A program made the position numbers and the translations under genes. Positions 1 through 8,162 of a stretch of 64,000 nucleotides of DNA are shown here, piece by piece. This stretch comes from Sphaerisporangium krabiense (GTDB lineage: Bacteria; Actinomycetota; Actinomycetes; Streptosporangiales; Streptosporangiaceae), in the NCBI RefSeq assembly GCF_014200435.1, contig NZ_JACHBR010000001.1, forward strand, positions 4,771,001 to 4,835,000. Direction: 5' to 3'. The notes under the pieces are model-generated. The model searched no databases, was not told where the DNA came from, and saw only the letters and a list, made by a program, of their open reading frames with translations. How positions within the stretch are numbered: position 1 is the first letter of the stretch; each line of letters opens with the position of its first letter.

Positions 1-1
1 C

Positions 2-676
2 ATCGAGAAGGTGCTGCCCACCTGGCGCGACCTGGAGGTGTTCCTCCAGCTCCTGCCGAGGAGCTCCACGGGCGAGCGGATGAACCCCTACACCTCCACG
101 TGGACCGGCGCGGCCGAGGGCCAGGAGTTCCACCTGATCCTGCTGGACAACGGCCGGACGAACGCGCTGGCCGACGAGATCGGGCGTCAGGCCCTGCGCT
201 GCATCCGTTGCTCGGCGTGCCTCAACGTCTGCCCGGTGTACGAGCGGGTCGGCGGGCACGCGTACGGCTCGGTCTATCCCGGGCCGATCGGGGCGATCCT
301 CACCCCGCTGCTACGGGGCACGGCGACCGACCTGGACGCCTCGCTGCCGTACGCTTCCAGCCTGTGCGGCGCGTGCTACGACGTGTGCCCGGTCGCCATC
401 GACATCCCCGAGGTGCTCGTCCACCTGCGCGCCAAGGTGCCGCACCCTCCGGCGGAGCGGCTCGGGATGGCGGCGGCGGGCTGGACGCTGAACCGCCAGG
501 CCCGGCTGCGGCTGGCCCAGCGCGCCGCCTCGCGGCTGCGCCGGCTCGTGCCCAGGCGGCGCCTGCCCGGCCCGGGCGCGGCCTGGACGGACACCAGGGA
601 CGTCCCGGCCGTCCCCGAGGAGTCGTTCCGCGAGTGGTGGCGGCGGACCGAGGGACGCGAAGGAGGGGACCGGTGA
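2..676 (+). CDS. lutB: LutB-type lactate-oxidation iron-sulfur protein, 5'-truncated by the window edge
   Basis: This is the C-terminal 224 residues of an LutB/YkgF-family subunit, part of the LutABC complex that oxidises L-lactate to pyruvate. Two ferredoxin-like cysteine clusters are visible: CIRCSACLNVCP near residue 66 of the fragment and CGACYDVCP about 55 residues later. These should hold two [4Fe-4S] centres. The N-terminal domain lies outside the window. The stop codon overlaps the GTG start of lutC (GTGA at 673-676), so the two are translationally coupled. lutA would be expected just upstream, out of view. The family assignment is firm; the physiological substrate is inferred from the family. 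Confidence 0.9.
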   Translation: MEKVLPTWRDLEVFLQLLPRSSTGERMNPYTSTWTGAAEGQEFHLILLDNGRTNALADEIGRQALRCIRCSACLNVCPVYERVGGHAYGSVYPGPIGAILTPLLRGTATDLDASLPYASSLCGACYDVCPVAIDIPEVLVHLRAKVPHPPAERLGMAAAGWTLNRQARLRLAQRAASRLRRLVPRRRLPGPGAAWTDTRDVPAVPEESFREWWRRTEGREGGDR

Positions 677-1284
677 GTTCGCGGGAGCGGATCCTGGCGC
701 GCGTCCGCGCGGCGGTGGCGGGCGCGCCGCCCGCGGAAGTCGAGCGCGACCACCGTACGGCCGGCCACGGGCCGGGGGACACCGGGCGGTTCGCCGAGCG
801 GGTCCGCGACTACCGGGCCGCGGTCGAGGTCGTGCCCGCCGATCAGGTGGCGGACGCGGTCGCCCGCGCGCTGGCGGCGCGCGGGGCGCGGCGGGTGGTC
901 GTCCCCGGCGGTCTTCCCGAGGAGTGGCTGCCGGCGGGACTGGAGCGGCTGCGGGACGACCCGCCGCTCGGCGCGGCGGCGCTGGACGCGGCGGACGGGG
1001 TGATCACCGGCTGCGCGGTGGCCGTCGCGGAGACCGGCACGATCGTGCTGGACACCGGCCCCGGCCAGGGCCGCAGGGCGCTCACCCTGGTGCCGGACTA
1101 CCACCTGTGCGTGGTCCTGGCCGCGCGGATCGTGCCCGCCGTCCCCGACGCGGTGGCCCGCCTCGACCCGTCCCGGCCCCTGACGTGGATCAGCGGCCCC
1201 TCCGCGACCAGCGACATCGAGTTGAACCGGGTCGAGGGGGTTCACGGCCCCCGCACGCTCGACGTCGTGGTCGCCGCCGGCTGA
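673..1284 (+). CDS. lutC: LutC/YkgG-family lactate utilization protein
   Basis: This 203-residue protein has the LUD (YkgG) fold found in LutC. Recognisable segments are the central AVAETGTIVLDTGPGQGR and the later DYHLCVV and ISGPSATSDIELN stretches, which are typical of LutC. The GTG start at 673 overlaps the lutB stop and has GAAGGAGGGG upstream as a ribosome-binding site. Length agrees with the family (about 200-220 residues). It is the last gene of a probable lutABC operon; the next gene begins 115 bp downstream behind its own putative promoter. LutC is required for lactate growth in Bacillus, but its precise biochemical role is not well defined. Confidence 0.9.
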   Translation: MSSRERILARVRAAVAGAPPAEVERDHRTAGHGPGDTGRFAERVRDYRAAVEVVPADQVADAVARALAARGARRVVVPGGLPEEWLPAGLERLRDDPPLGAAALDAADGVITGCAVAVAETGTIVLDTGPGQGRRALTLVPDYHLCVVLAARIVPAVPDAVARLDPSRPLTWISGPSATSDIELNRVEGVHGPRTLDVVVAAG

Positions 1285-1342
1285 TCACGCCCCGCCGTAC
1301 TGCCCCCGAGTCGCGGTCTGGTAAAGAACGACATTCCAGCAC

Positions 1343-1371
1343 TTGAACCGGAGTTGAGTACTTGATACGTT
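1343..1371 (+). promoter_or_regulatory. Candidate vegetative promoter for the 1400-4245 operon
   Basis: TTGAAC at 1343-1348 and TACGTT at 1366-1371 (fits the actinobacterial TANNNT -10) are 17 bp apart in a locally AT-richer patch between lutC and the next gene. A start near 1378 would leave a leader of about 20 nt carrying the GAGGGGG ribosome-binding site of the gene at 1400. Assigned by eye. Confidence 0.45.
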
Positions 1372-1399
1372 TTTGACCACGTGAAGAGGGGGCGAGCGG

Positions 1400-1843
1400 A
1401 TGAACGCTGACGGGGATCTCAGTGCGCGCGAAGCCTTAGAGGCCATCGGCCGGGTGCGCCGCAAGGTCGGGCGGTCGGCGACCTGGCTGGGGTGGCTGCT
1501 CATCGTCTGGGGGGTCGCGGCGTTCTTCTACTGGAACGCGATGTACTTCGGCTCCGAGCCGCTCCAGTCGATCGCCGGCGCCGCCTGGGTGGTCATGAGC
1601 CTGGTGTCCCTCGTCTTCGTGTACATGCGCGGCGTCTACGGCAGAGGGTCCTCCTGCCGTGAGCAGTTCACGGTGACCCTTTCCTGGCTCGCCACGATGT
1701 TCGCCGCCGCGGCCTTCGCCCACGTCATGCCCGAGGGGCCCACCGGCTGGTGGATCGCGGGAGGGGTCGCGGCCGCGCTCGTCGCGGCGGCGCCCGTGTC
1801 CTACTTCGGCTGGCGGTTGCGCCCCTGGGCGGGCGAACGGTGA
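1400..1843 (+). CDS. Small four-helix membrane protein of unknown function
   Basis: This 147-residue protein has a short charged N-terminus and about four hydrophobic helices (residues 30-50, 55-75, 90-112 and 118-140), so it is probably an integral membrane protein. I do not recognise a named family. Its ATG follows GAGGGGG by a good distance, and its stop overlaps the GTG start of the winged-helix regulator (1840-1843). It is therefore the first gene of a four-gene operon ending in an ABC-2 exporter. Co-transcription with a regulator and exporter suggests a membrane sensor or accessory role, which is inference. Confidence 0.75.
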   Translation: MNADGDLSAREALEAIGRVRRKVGRSATWLGWLLIVWGVAAFFYWNAMYFGSEPLQSIAGAAWVVMSLVSLVFVYMRGVYGRGSSCREQFTVTLSWLATMFAAAAFAHVMPEGPTGWWIAGGVAAALVAAAPVSYFGWRLRPWAGER

Positions 1844-2160
1844 CGACGGGCGGCGGAGCGCACCCTCGGCACGACCTCGACCAGCTCATCCACACCCCGG
1901 TACGCCTGTCCATCATGGCGGCGCTGGTCACCGCCGAGAAGGTCGAGTTCCGCTTCCTGCGCGACACCATCGAGGTCAGCGACTCCCTGCTGTCCAAGCA
2001 CACGCTGGTCCTCGAGGAGGCGGGCTACGTCAAGGTCGAGAAGGCCTTCATCAGCAAGAAGCCCGGCACCTGGCTCTCTCTCACTCCCGCGGGACGCGCC
2101 GCGTTCCAGGAGTACGTCACGGTGCTGGAAAAGATCATGAAGGGATCCCCTCATGCTTGA
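1840..2160 (+). CDS. Winged-helix transcriptional regulator (PadR/MarR-like, single domain)
   Basis: This 106-residue protein consists almost entirely of one winged-helix domain. RLSIMAALVTAEKVEFRFLR forms the first helices, EVSDSLLSKHTLVLEEAGYV the recognition helix, and KPGTWLSLTPAGRAAFQEY the wing and C-terminal helix. This matches the winged-helix family (PF13601 type) commonly coupled to ABC exporters in actinomycetes. The GTG start overlaps the upstream stop by GTGA, and its own end overlaps the ATG of the ATPase gene at 2153. It probably controls this operon locally. The ligand is unknown. Confidence 0.85.
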   Translation: MTTGGGAHPRHDLDQLIHTPVRLSIMAALVTAEKVEFRFLRDTIEVSDSLLSKHTLVLEEAGYVKVEKAFISKKPGTWLSLTPAGRAAFQEYVTVLEKIMKGSPHA

Positions 2161-3073
2161 GATCGACGGACTGAGAAAACGGTACGGCGACGTCGTCGCG
2201 CTCGACGGCGTCAGCCTCACCGTCGCCCCCGGCGAGATGTTCGGCTTCGTCGGCGCCAACGGCGCGGGCAAGACCACCACGATGCGCATCGTGATGGGCG
2301 TGCTGAGCAGCGACGGCGGCGAGGTCCGGTGGAAGGGCGCCCCGGTCGGCCACGACACCCGCCGCAGGTTCGGCTACATGCCGGAAGAGCGCGGGTTGTA
2401 CGCCAAGATGCGGGTCGCCGAGCAGATCGAGTACTTCGGCAGGCTCGGCGGCATGAGCCCCGAGGCCGCCAGGCGGTCGGCGGGCGACCTGATCGAGCGG
2501 CTGAGCCTGACCGAGCGGCGCGGCGACGACGTCGACAGCCTGTCCCTGGGCAACCAGCAGCGCGTCCAGCTCGCCGTGGCGCTCATCCACGACCCCGAGC
2601 TGCTCGTCCTGGACGAGCCGTTCTCCGGCCTCGACCCGATCGCCGTCGACGCGCTGGCGGGCGTCCTCGCCGAGCGCAAGGCGGCCGGCGTGCCGGTCGT
2701 GTTCTCCAGCCACCAGCTCGACCTGGTGGAGCGCCTGTGCGACTCGGTCGGCATCATCAAGGCCGGCCGTCTGATCGCCGGAGGGACGGTCGCGGAGCTG
2801 CGGGCACGGGAGTCCCGCAAGCTCCTGCGCGTCGTCGTCACCGGCGCCGCCCCCGGGTGGACCGACCGGCTGCCCGGCGAGATCGTCAGCAAGACCGACC
2901 GCCCGCGGCACGGCACGCCCGACGCGTACGCGGACGACCGCTACGACGAGGTGATCCTCATGCCCACCGACGACCAGGAGGCGCTGCGCGTCGCCGTCCA
3001 GGCAGGCCGCGTCCAGCACTTCGCCTGGCAGCAGCCCTCGCTGACCGAGATCTTCCGTGAGGTGGTCGCGTGA
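2153..3073 (+). CDS. ABC-2 exporter ATP-binding protein
   Basis: This 306-residue ATPase has Walker A GANGAGKTT near residue 38, a signature-type SLGNQQRVQLA near residue 134 (LGNQQ instead of LSGGQ), Walker B ELLVLDEPFSGLDP and the switch histidine in SSHQLDL. A C-terminal accessory domain follows, as in NatA/DrrA-type exporters. Its ATG lies inside the end of the regulator gene and its stop overlaps the permease GTG. It energises the permease encoded next. Transported substrate cannot be deduced; NatAB-like sodium or drug/peptide export are the usual possibilities. Confidence 0.9.
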   Translation: MLEIDGLRKRYGDVVALDGVSLTVAPGEMFGFVGANGAGKTTTMRIVMGVLSSDGGEVRWKGAPVGHDTRRRFGYMPEERGLYAKMRVAEQIEYFGRLGGMSPEAARRSAGDLIERLSLTERRGDDVDSLSLGNQQRVQLAVALIHDPELLVLDEPFSGLDPIAVDALAGVLAERKAAGVPVVFSSHQLDLVERLCDSVGIIKAGRLIAGGTVAELRARESRKLLRVVVTGAAPGWTDRLPGEIVSKTDRPRHGTPDAYADDRYDEVILMPTDDQEALRVAVQAGRVQHFAWQQPSLTEIFREVVA

Positions 3074-4245
3074 ACCCCGTGCTCCTGGTCGCCCGGCGCG
3101 AGATCGACGTGCGGGGGCGCACGCGAGGCTACCGCTGGGGCCTGCTCGTCACCGCGGTGCTGGTGGCCGTGCTCGCCGCGCTGCCCAAGCTCATCGGCGG
3201 CGGGGGCTCCGACTACGCCGTGGGCCTGGCGGGCGCGCAGGCCGACCGCCTGCAGGCCACGCTGACCGCCCAGGCGGCGCAGGCGAGCGACACCACCGTC
3301 AAGGTGGTCCGCTACCCCGACGAGGCCGCGGCCCGCAAGGGCGTCGCCGCGGGAGACGTCGAGGCCGCGATCGTGGACAACGTCACCGTCATCGCCAAGT
3401 CCGTCGTGGACGACGATCTGTCGGTCCTGCTGGACACCGCGCACCGCGTCGCCGCCACCGAGGGGAACCTGACGGCGGCGGGCATCGACCCGGCCAAGGT
3501 CGGCCAGGCCCAGCAGGTCGCCCCCCTGAAGGGGGTGTCGCTGGACGGCACCGGCGAGGACGCCACGGTCCGGCGCGTCATCGCCACGGTGATCGTCGTG
3601 CTGCTGTTCATGCTGCTCATCCAGGTCTGCACCTGGGTCGCCATGGGCGTGGTCGAGGAGAAGGGGAGCAGGATCATCGAGATCCTCCTCACCGCCGTGC
3701 GCCCGTGGCAGCTGCTGACCGGGAAGGTCATCGGGCTCGGCGTGCTCGGGCTCGCGCAGATCGTCGTCATCGCCGTGGCCGGGCTCGCCGCGACGCGGGT
3801 CACCGGCTCGATCCCCGACCTGCCCGACGGCACCTACGGCGTGGTGGCGAGCGCCATCGGCTGGTTCCTGCTCGGCTACCTCTTCTACGCGGCGGTGTTC
3901 GCGGCCATCGCCTCGCTGGTCTCCCGGCAGGAGGAGCTCAGCGGCGTGCTGACCCCGGCGACGATGCTGCTGATGGCGAGCTACCTGGTCTCCTTCGTCT
4001 CCGTGGCCAGCCCGGACGGCACGCTGACGCGCGTGCTGTCGGTCGTCCCGCCCTTCTCCGCCATGGTGATGCCGGTGCGCTCGGCGGTCGTCCCCGTGCC
4101 TCTCTGGGAGATGGCGCTCGCGGCCGTGCTCATGGTGGCCGCGGCGGCCATCGTGCTGCGGATCGGCGGGCTCGTCTACCAGCGGGCCGTGCTGCGTACG
4201 GGTGCCCGGGTGAAGTGGCGGGAGGCGCTGGCCCGCGCGTCCTGA
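3070..4245 (+). CDS. ABC-2 type exporter permease (NatB-like)
   Basis: This 391-residue membrane protein has an N-terminal helix (about residues 18-38), a large extracytoplasmic loop (40-170) and five or six C-terminal helices. That is the topology of the ABC-2_3/NatB permeases. MGVVEEKGSRIIEILLTAV near residue 195 is the conserved cytoplasmic coupling motif of that family. The GTG start overlaps the stop of the ATPase gene, giving an obligate pair. It is the last gene of the operon, followed after 12 bp by the perfect inverted repeat at 4258-4296. Confidence 0.9.
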   Translation: MNPVLLVARREIDVRGRTRGYRWGLLVTAVLVAVLAALPKLIGGGGSDYAVGLAGAQADRLQATLTAQAAQASDTTVKVVRYPDEAAARKGVAAGDVEAAIVDNVTVIAKSVVDDDLSVLLDTAHRVAATEGNLTAAGIDPAKVGQAQQVAPLKGVSLDGTGEDATVRRVIATVIVVLLFMLLIQVCTWVAMGVVEEKGSRIIEILLTAVRPWQLLTGKVIGLGVLGLAQIVVIAVAGLAATRVTGSIPDLPDGTYGVVASAIGWFLLGYLFYAAVFAAIASLVSRQEELSGVLTPATMLLMASYLVSFVSVASPDGTLTRVLSVVPPFSAMVMPVRSAVVPVPLWEMALAAVLMVAAAAIVLRIGGLVYQRAVLRTGARVKWREALARAS

Positions 4246-4257
4246 GTTGCGCACATC

Positions 4258-4296
4258 CCCCCTTGTGCGGTGAGCTGATATGTCCGCACAAGGGGG
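4258..4296 (+). promoter_or_regulatory. Perfect 13-bp inverted repeat between the ABC operon and the GNAT gene
   Basis: CCCCCTTGTGCGG (4258-4270) and CCGCACAAGGGGG (4284-4296) are exact complements separated by 13 nt. The right arm contains AAGGGGG, which is also the only convincing ribosome-binding site for the TTG start at 4303. It may be the terminator of the ABC operon, an operator, or a structure that masks the ribosome-binding site. Confidence 0.75.
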
Positions 4297-4302
4297 ATCA
4301 CA

Positions 4303-5412
4303 TTGACCGGCTTCGACCAGCACTTGGCGATCGTCACCAAGCGGCTCGTGCTACGCCCGTTCGGCCCGCACGACGCCGACCAGGTGCGAGGGATCATCGA
4401 GTCCGGCGCGCGGTTCCTCCCACCCGGCGTCCCCGCCCACGTCGCGGGCGTCGCGCAGTGGCTGTCGTACGGCGTCCACGAACTCTGGCGGTCCGGCCAG
4501 GGCGTCCACCTCGCCATGGTCAGCGACGGCGTGATCGTCGGCGCCATCAGCCTCTTCAAGACCATGTGGAACGCCGGGACCGCCGAGGTCGGCTACGGCG
4601 TCCACCCCGCCCACCGCGGGCGCGGCCACGCCACCGAGGCCCTCATGGGCCTCACCGAGTGGATGCTCACCAAGGGCGGCCTGCGGCGTATCGAACTGCG
4701 CGCCAACCTGGACAACGCCCCCTCGCTGCGCGTCGCGGAGAAGGCCGGGTACACCCGCGAGGGCCTGCTGCGCGGCGGCGGGTTCGAGGACGACGGCCCC
4801 CACGACCTGGTCGTGTTCGGCATACTGGCCCGCGACCTCGCCATCGGCCCCCCCACGATCAGCGGGCGCGGCTTCGGCACCGGCGTGCGCCTGGAGAGCG
4901 AACGGCTGATCCTGCGCCCGTTCACCGGCTCCGACGCCAGGGACGTCCTCGCCGCCGTCGACGGCGACCCGGAGATCAACCACTGGATGCCCTGGGCCGA
5001 AGGCTACGACCTGCAGCGCGCCTACGACTGGTGCACCAGATACGCCCACGCCGACTCGGTGAGCGGCGTCCACTTCGCCATCGAGCCCAAGGACGGCGGC
5101 AGGCTCGCCGGCTCCGCGGGAGTGCAGCGGGCGGACTGGGAGCGCGGCGACGTGGAGATCGGCTACTGGATCTCGCCGTGGGCCCGCCGCCAGGGCGTGG
5201 CGCTGGAGGCCACCCGCGCCGTCGCCACCTTCCTGATGATGCGCGGCTTCCACCGGGTGACCCTGCTCATCGCGGTCGGCAACCACGCCAGCCGGGCCGT
5301 GGCGAGGAAGGCCGGCTTCACCGAGGAGGGCGTGCTGCGCCGGGCGCTGCACGTGTCCGGCGGCCTCTCCGACGGCGTCCTGTACAGCTTGCTCAAAGGC
5401 GAATCCGCCTGA
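4303..5412 (+). CDS. Tandem double GNAT N-acetyltransferase
   Basis: This 369-residue protein holds two complete RimJ/RimL-like acetyltransferase domains in tandem. Domain 1 begins TKRLVLRPFGPHDADQV and has EVGYGVHPAHRGRGHATEA near residue 98 and ANLDNAPSLRVAEKAGY. Domain 2 (from residue 190) begins ESERLILRPFTGSDARDV, with IGYWISPWARRQGVALEA and NHASRAVARKAGF. Both keep the acetyl-CoA binding loop (RGRGHA and RRQGVA), so both may be active. The start is TTG, with AAGGGGG in the inverted repeat just upstream. Substrate is unknown. The duplication probably arose within the gene. Confidence 0.88.
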   Translation: MTGFDQHLAIVTKRLVLRPFGPHDADQVRGIIESGARFLPPGVPAHVAGVAQWLSYGVHELWRSGQGVHLAMVSDGVIVGAISLFKTMWNAGTAEVGYGVHPAHRGRGHATEALMGLTEWMLTKGGLRRIELRANLDNAPSLRVAEKAGYTREGLLRGGGFEDDGPHDLVVFGILARDLAIGPPTISGRGFGTGVRLESERLILRPFTGSDARDVLAAVDGDPEINHWMPWAEGYDLQRAYDWCTRYAHADSVSGVHFAIEPKDGGRLAGSAGVQRADWERGDVEIGYWISPWARRQGVALEATRAVATFLMMRGFHRVTLLIAVGNHASRAVARKAGFTEEGVLRRALHVSGGLSDGVLYSLLKGESA

Positions 5413-5584
5413 GGTGACACCGGGGGAGGCGCGGCCACGTCCGCGCCGCCTTCCGCCAGATCACGATGATCCCTCGGTCTTGACTTGGCCAAATACGGCG
5501 CAAAGCCATGTCCATAGATTGGCAGATTCGGATATTCTCGCGACCCGGCCACCATAACCGCAGGTCAACGTATCGGAGATCCAC

Positions 5585-6691
5585 ATGAAGCCGCCGCTCT
5601 TGCTGATCGGGCACGGCGCCCACGACGACACGGGCGCGGCAGAGTTCGGCCGTTTCGTCCACCGCCTGCGGTGCCGGCTCGACGGGGTCGCCGCCGACGT
5701 GTCCGGCGGATTCGCCACGCGGGGACGCCCCGCGCTCGGCGACTCGATCGCCTCACTCGTCGCCCGCGGCCACCACCGCATGGTGGCCATCCCCCTGACC
5801 CTGGGGCACAGCGACGACATCCCCGCCGCCCTCGCCCGGGCCCGGGTCGCCCACCCCACCCTCACCTACGACTACGGCCGCTCGCTCGCCGCGTCCCCCC
5901 GGGCGCTGGCGCTGATGGCCGAGCGGCTCGCCGACGCGCTCGCCGAGATGCCTCGCCTGGCCGCGGTGCCCGCCGGGTGCTCCGACGACCACGACGCGGT
6001 CCGCGAGCCGGTTTCCCCGGCCGAGACCGCGGTGGTGCTGGTCGGGCACGGCTCCCGCGAGACCGCCGCCAACGCCGAGGTCCACCGGGTGTCGCGGCTG
6101 TTCTGGGAGACCCACGCGCCGGGCCTGCTCACCGTCGAGACCGCGTACGTCTCCGACGCCCCGCCCAGCGTCGCCCAGGGCATCGAGCGCTGCCGCCGCC
6201 TCGGCGCCAAGCGCGTCGTCGTGCTCCCGTACCTGCTGTTCGCCGGGGCCGTGCTCGAACGCATCTGGGCCGAGGCGCTGGCGTACGCGGCCGGGCACGT
6301 CGACCTGGACGTGCGGTGCGCGGAGGTGATCGGCGACTGCGAGGGGCTCGCCGACCTGATCATCGAGAGGTACGAGTCCGCGCTGAGCGCCGTCGAGCCC
6401 GTCCACGTGCTGACCGACGAGGCGCTGGAGGTCTCGCTGGAAGAGGTCGAGTCCCTCAAGGAGGCCCTGAGCGAGGTCGAGTCCTCCGAGCTTGCCACCG
6501 AGCTCGCCACCGAGGTCGTCGCCGAACCCGCCATCGAGTCCATCACCGGATCCGTCGCCGAGCCTGGCACCGCCCTCGTCGCCGAGCCTGTCGCCGAGCC
6601 CGCCGGTGGGTCCGTCGCCGGATCGGAGTCGCCCCGGCCGCGGCGGCTGGCGCCCAGGGGTACGGCGGCGCTGGCGGATGGGCGCGTCTGA
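5585..6691 (+). CDS. CbiX/SirB-type sirohydrochlorin chelatase with an acidic C-terminal tail
   Basis: This 368-residue protein has two class II chelatase half-domains. The first begins LLLIGHGAHDDTGAAEFGRF and the second AVVLVGHGSRETAANAEVHR near residue 150; the histidine in each GHG motif is the expected metal or base position. It probably inserts Fe(II) or Co(II) into sirohydrochlorin. Residues from about 275 to the end form an unusual tail rich in E, A, S and P, with repeated VAEP units, probably disordered. The next gene, 235 bp downstream on the same strand, encodes the preceding steps of siroheme synthesis. The 172 bp upstream show no clear riboswitch. Confidence 0.85.
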   Translation: MKPPLLLIGHGAHDDTGAAEFGRFVHRLRCRLDGVAADVSGGFATRGRPALGDSIASLVARGHHRMVAIPLTLGHSDDIPAALARARVAHPTLTYDYGRSLAASPRALALMAERLADALAEMPRLAAVPAGCSDDHDAVREPVSPAETAVVLVGHGSRETAANAEVHRVSRLFWETHAPGLLTVETAYVSDAPPSVAQGIERCRRLGAKRVVVLPYLLFAGAVLERIWAEALAYAAGHVDLDVRCAEVIGDCEGLADLIIERYESALSAVEPVHVLTDEALEVSLEEVESLKEALSEVESSELATELATEVVAEPAIESITGSVAEPGTALVAEPVAEPAGGSVAGSESPRPRRLAPRGTAALADGRV

Positions 6692-6926
6692 CGCCGATCG
6701 GGGCCTTCGCTGCCTTTTCAGTGGCTTCGTACCTGTAATGGGGTTAAATGGTTACATTCTGCTGAAGAGCGTGATTGGACCTTGATGCCCTACACCGGCA
6801 CCCCCGAGCCCGACGGGGACGGAGGCCGCCCACCGGACCGAGCCGTGTCCCCGGCCGCGCCGGGCCTGTAGGTTTACTCCACGCACAACGGTTCCGCCAC
6901 GTCCCGGGAAAGGGAACACCGTCCCC

Positions 6927-8162
6927 ATGTCGTCGCCCTACCTGCTCGGTCTCCGTCTCGACGGCAGGCGCGTGCTCGTCGTCGGCGGCGGGCGCGTGGC
7001 CCAGCGCAGGGTTCCCGCCCTCCTGGACGCGGGCGCGTCGGTCGTCCTGGTGTCCCCGAGCGTGACCCCCGCCCTCGACGACCTCATCGCCGACGGCGCC
7101 GTCACCTGGGAGCGCCGGACCTACCAGGTGGGCGACTGCGACGGCGCCTGGCTCGTCCACGCCTGCACCTCCGACCGCGCCGCGAACGCCGCCGTCGCCG
7201 CCGAGGCCGAGGCCAAGCGCATCTGGTGCGTGCGCGCCGACGACCGCGACGCCTCCGCCGCCTGGACTCCCGCGAGCGGCAGGGTCGACGAGATCAGCGT
7301 GGCCGTCACGGCCGGCGGCGATCCCCGCCGCGCGGCCGGCATCCGGGACGCCGTGGTCGGAGCGCTGCGCGACGGCACCGTCGACGCCCGGCGCAACCGC
7401 ACCAAGCCCGTCGGGGTCGCGCTGGTGGGCGGCGGCCCCGGCGACCCGGGCCTGATCACCGTGCGCGGGCGGCAGCTTCTCGCCCAGGCCGACGTCGTCG
7501 TCGCCGACCGGCTGGCGCCCCGGGCCCTGCTGGACGAGCTGGCCCCCGACGTCGAGCTCATCGACGCCGCCAAGATCCCGTACGGCCGCTACCTGGCCCA
7601 GGAGAAGATCAACGAGCTGCTGGTCGAGCACGCGCGGCGCGGCAGGTTCGTCGTCCGGCTCAAGGGCGGCGATCCGTTCGTGTTCGGCCGCGGCGGCGAA
7701 GAGATGCTGGCCTGCGCGCGGGCCGGGATCCCCGTCCTGGTGGTCCCCGGCGTGACGAGCGCGGTCGCGGTGCCCGCCGCCGAGGGCGTGCCGGTGACCC
7801 ACCGCGGGGTGAGCCAGGAGTTCCACGTGATCTCCGTTCACGTGGCGCCCGAGGATCCGAGATCAACTGTTGACTGGCCGGGACTGGCGAGATCACCAGG
7901 AACCCTGGTACTTCTGATGGCTGTTGAGCGAATAGCCGCGATCGCCCACACACTCATACGAGAGGGACGTTCGCCGGAAACACCCGTGATGGTGGTACAG
8001 GACGGTACTCTTCCGACCCAGCGAGCTCTGTATGCCGACCTTTCCACGGTGGCGGAGCGCGTGATCGCCGCTGGGACGCGGCCTCCGGCGATCGTGGTCG
8101 TCGGTGACGTCGTCAGGGTCGGCCAGGAGATCAAGATGGTGCGAGCGGAGCGGGTTCCGTGA
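6927..8162 (+). CDS. cysG: Siroheme synthase: precorrin-2 dehydrogenase fused to uroporphyrinogen-III C-methyltransferase
   Basis: This 411-residue fusion has an N-terminal Rossmann domain ([20 protein letters not shown], residues 14-33) for NAD-dependent oxidation of precorrin-2. The C-terminal SUMT domain starts near residue 160 ([17 protein letters not shown]) and carries [14 protein letters not shown]. It should convert uroporphyrinogen III to precorrin-2 and then sirohydrochlorin, with the chelatase encoded upstream completing siroheme for sulfite or nitrite reductase. In actinomycetes such proteins are often called CobA. The middle dimerisation segment looks shorter than in enterobacterial CysG (about 457 residues). 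Its stop overlaps the GTG start of the next gene. Confidence 0.9.
   Translation: MSSPYLLGLRLDGRRVLVVGGGRVAQRRVPALLDAGASVVLVSPSVTPALDDLIADGAVTWERRTYQVGDCDGAWLVHACTSDRAANAAVAAEAEAKRIWCVRADDRDASAAWTPASGRVDEISVAVTAGGDPRRAAGIRDAVVGALRDGTVDARRNRTKPVGVALVGGGPGDPGLITVRGRQLLAQADVVVADRLAPRALLDELAPDVELIDAAKIPYGRYLAQEKINELLVEHARRGRFVVRLKGGDPFVFGRGGEEMLACARAGIPVLVVPGVTSAVAVPAAEGVPVTHRGVSQEFHVISVHVAPEDPRSTVDWPGLARSPGTLVLLMAVERIAAIAHTLIREGRSPETPVMVVQDGTLPTQRALYADLSTVAERVIAAGTRPPAIVVVGDVVRVGQEIKMVRAERVP

Noticed and set aside
2153..4245. Naming the ABC exporter natAB or drrAB
   Set aside because: The sequence shows only the general ABC-2 exporter family; no substrate-specific feature is visible.
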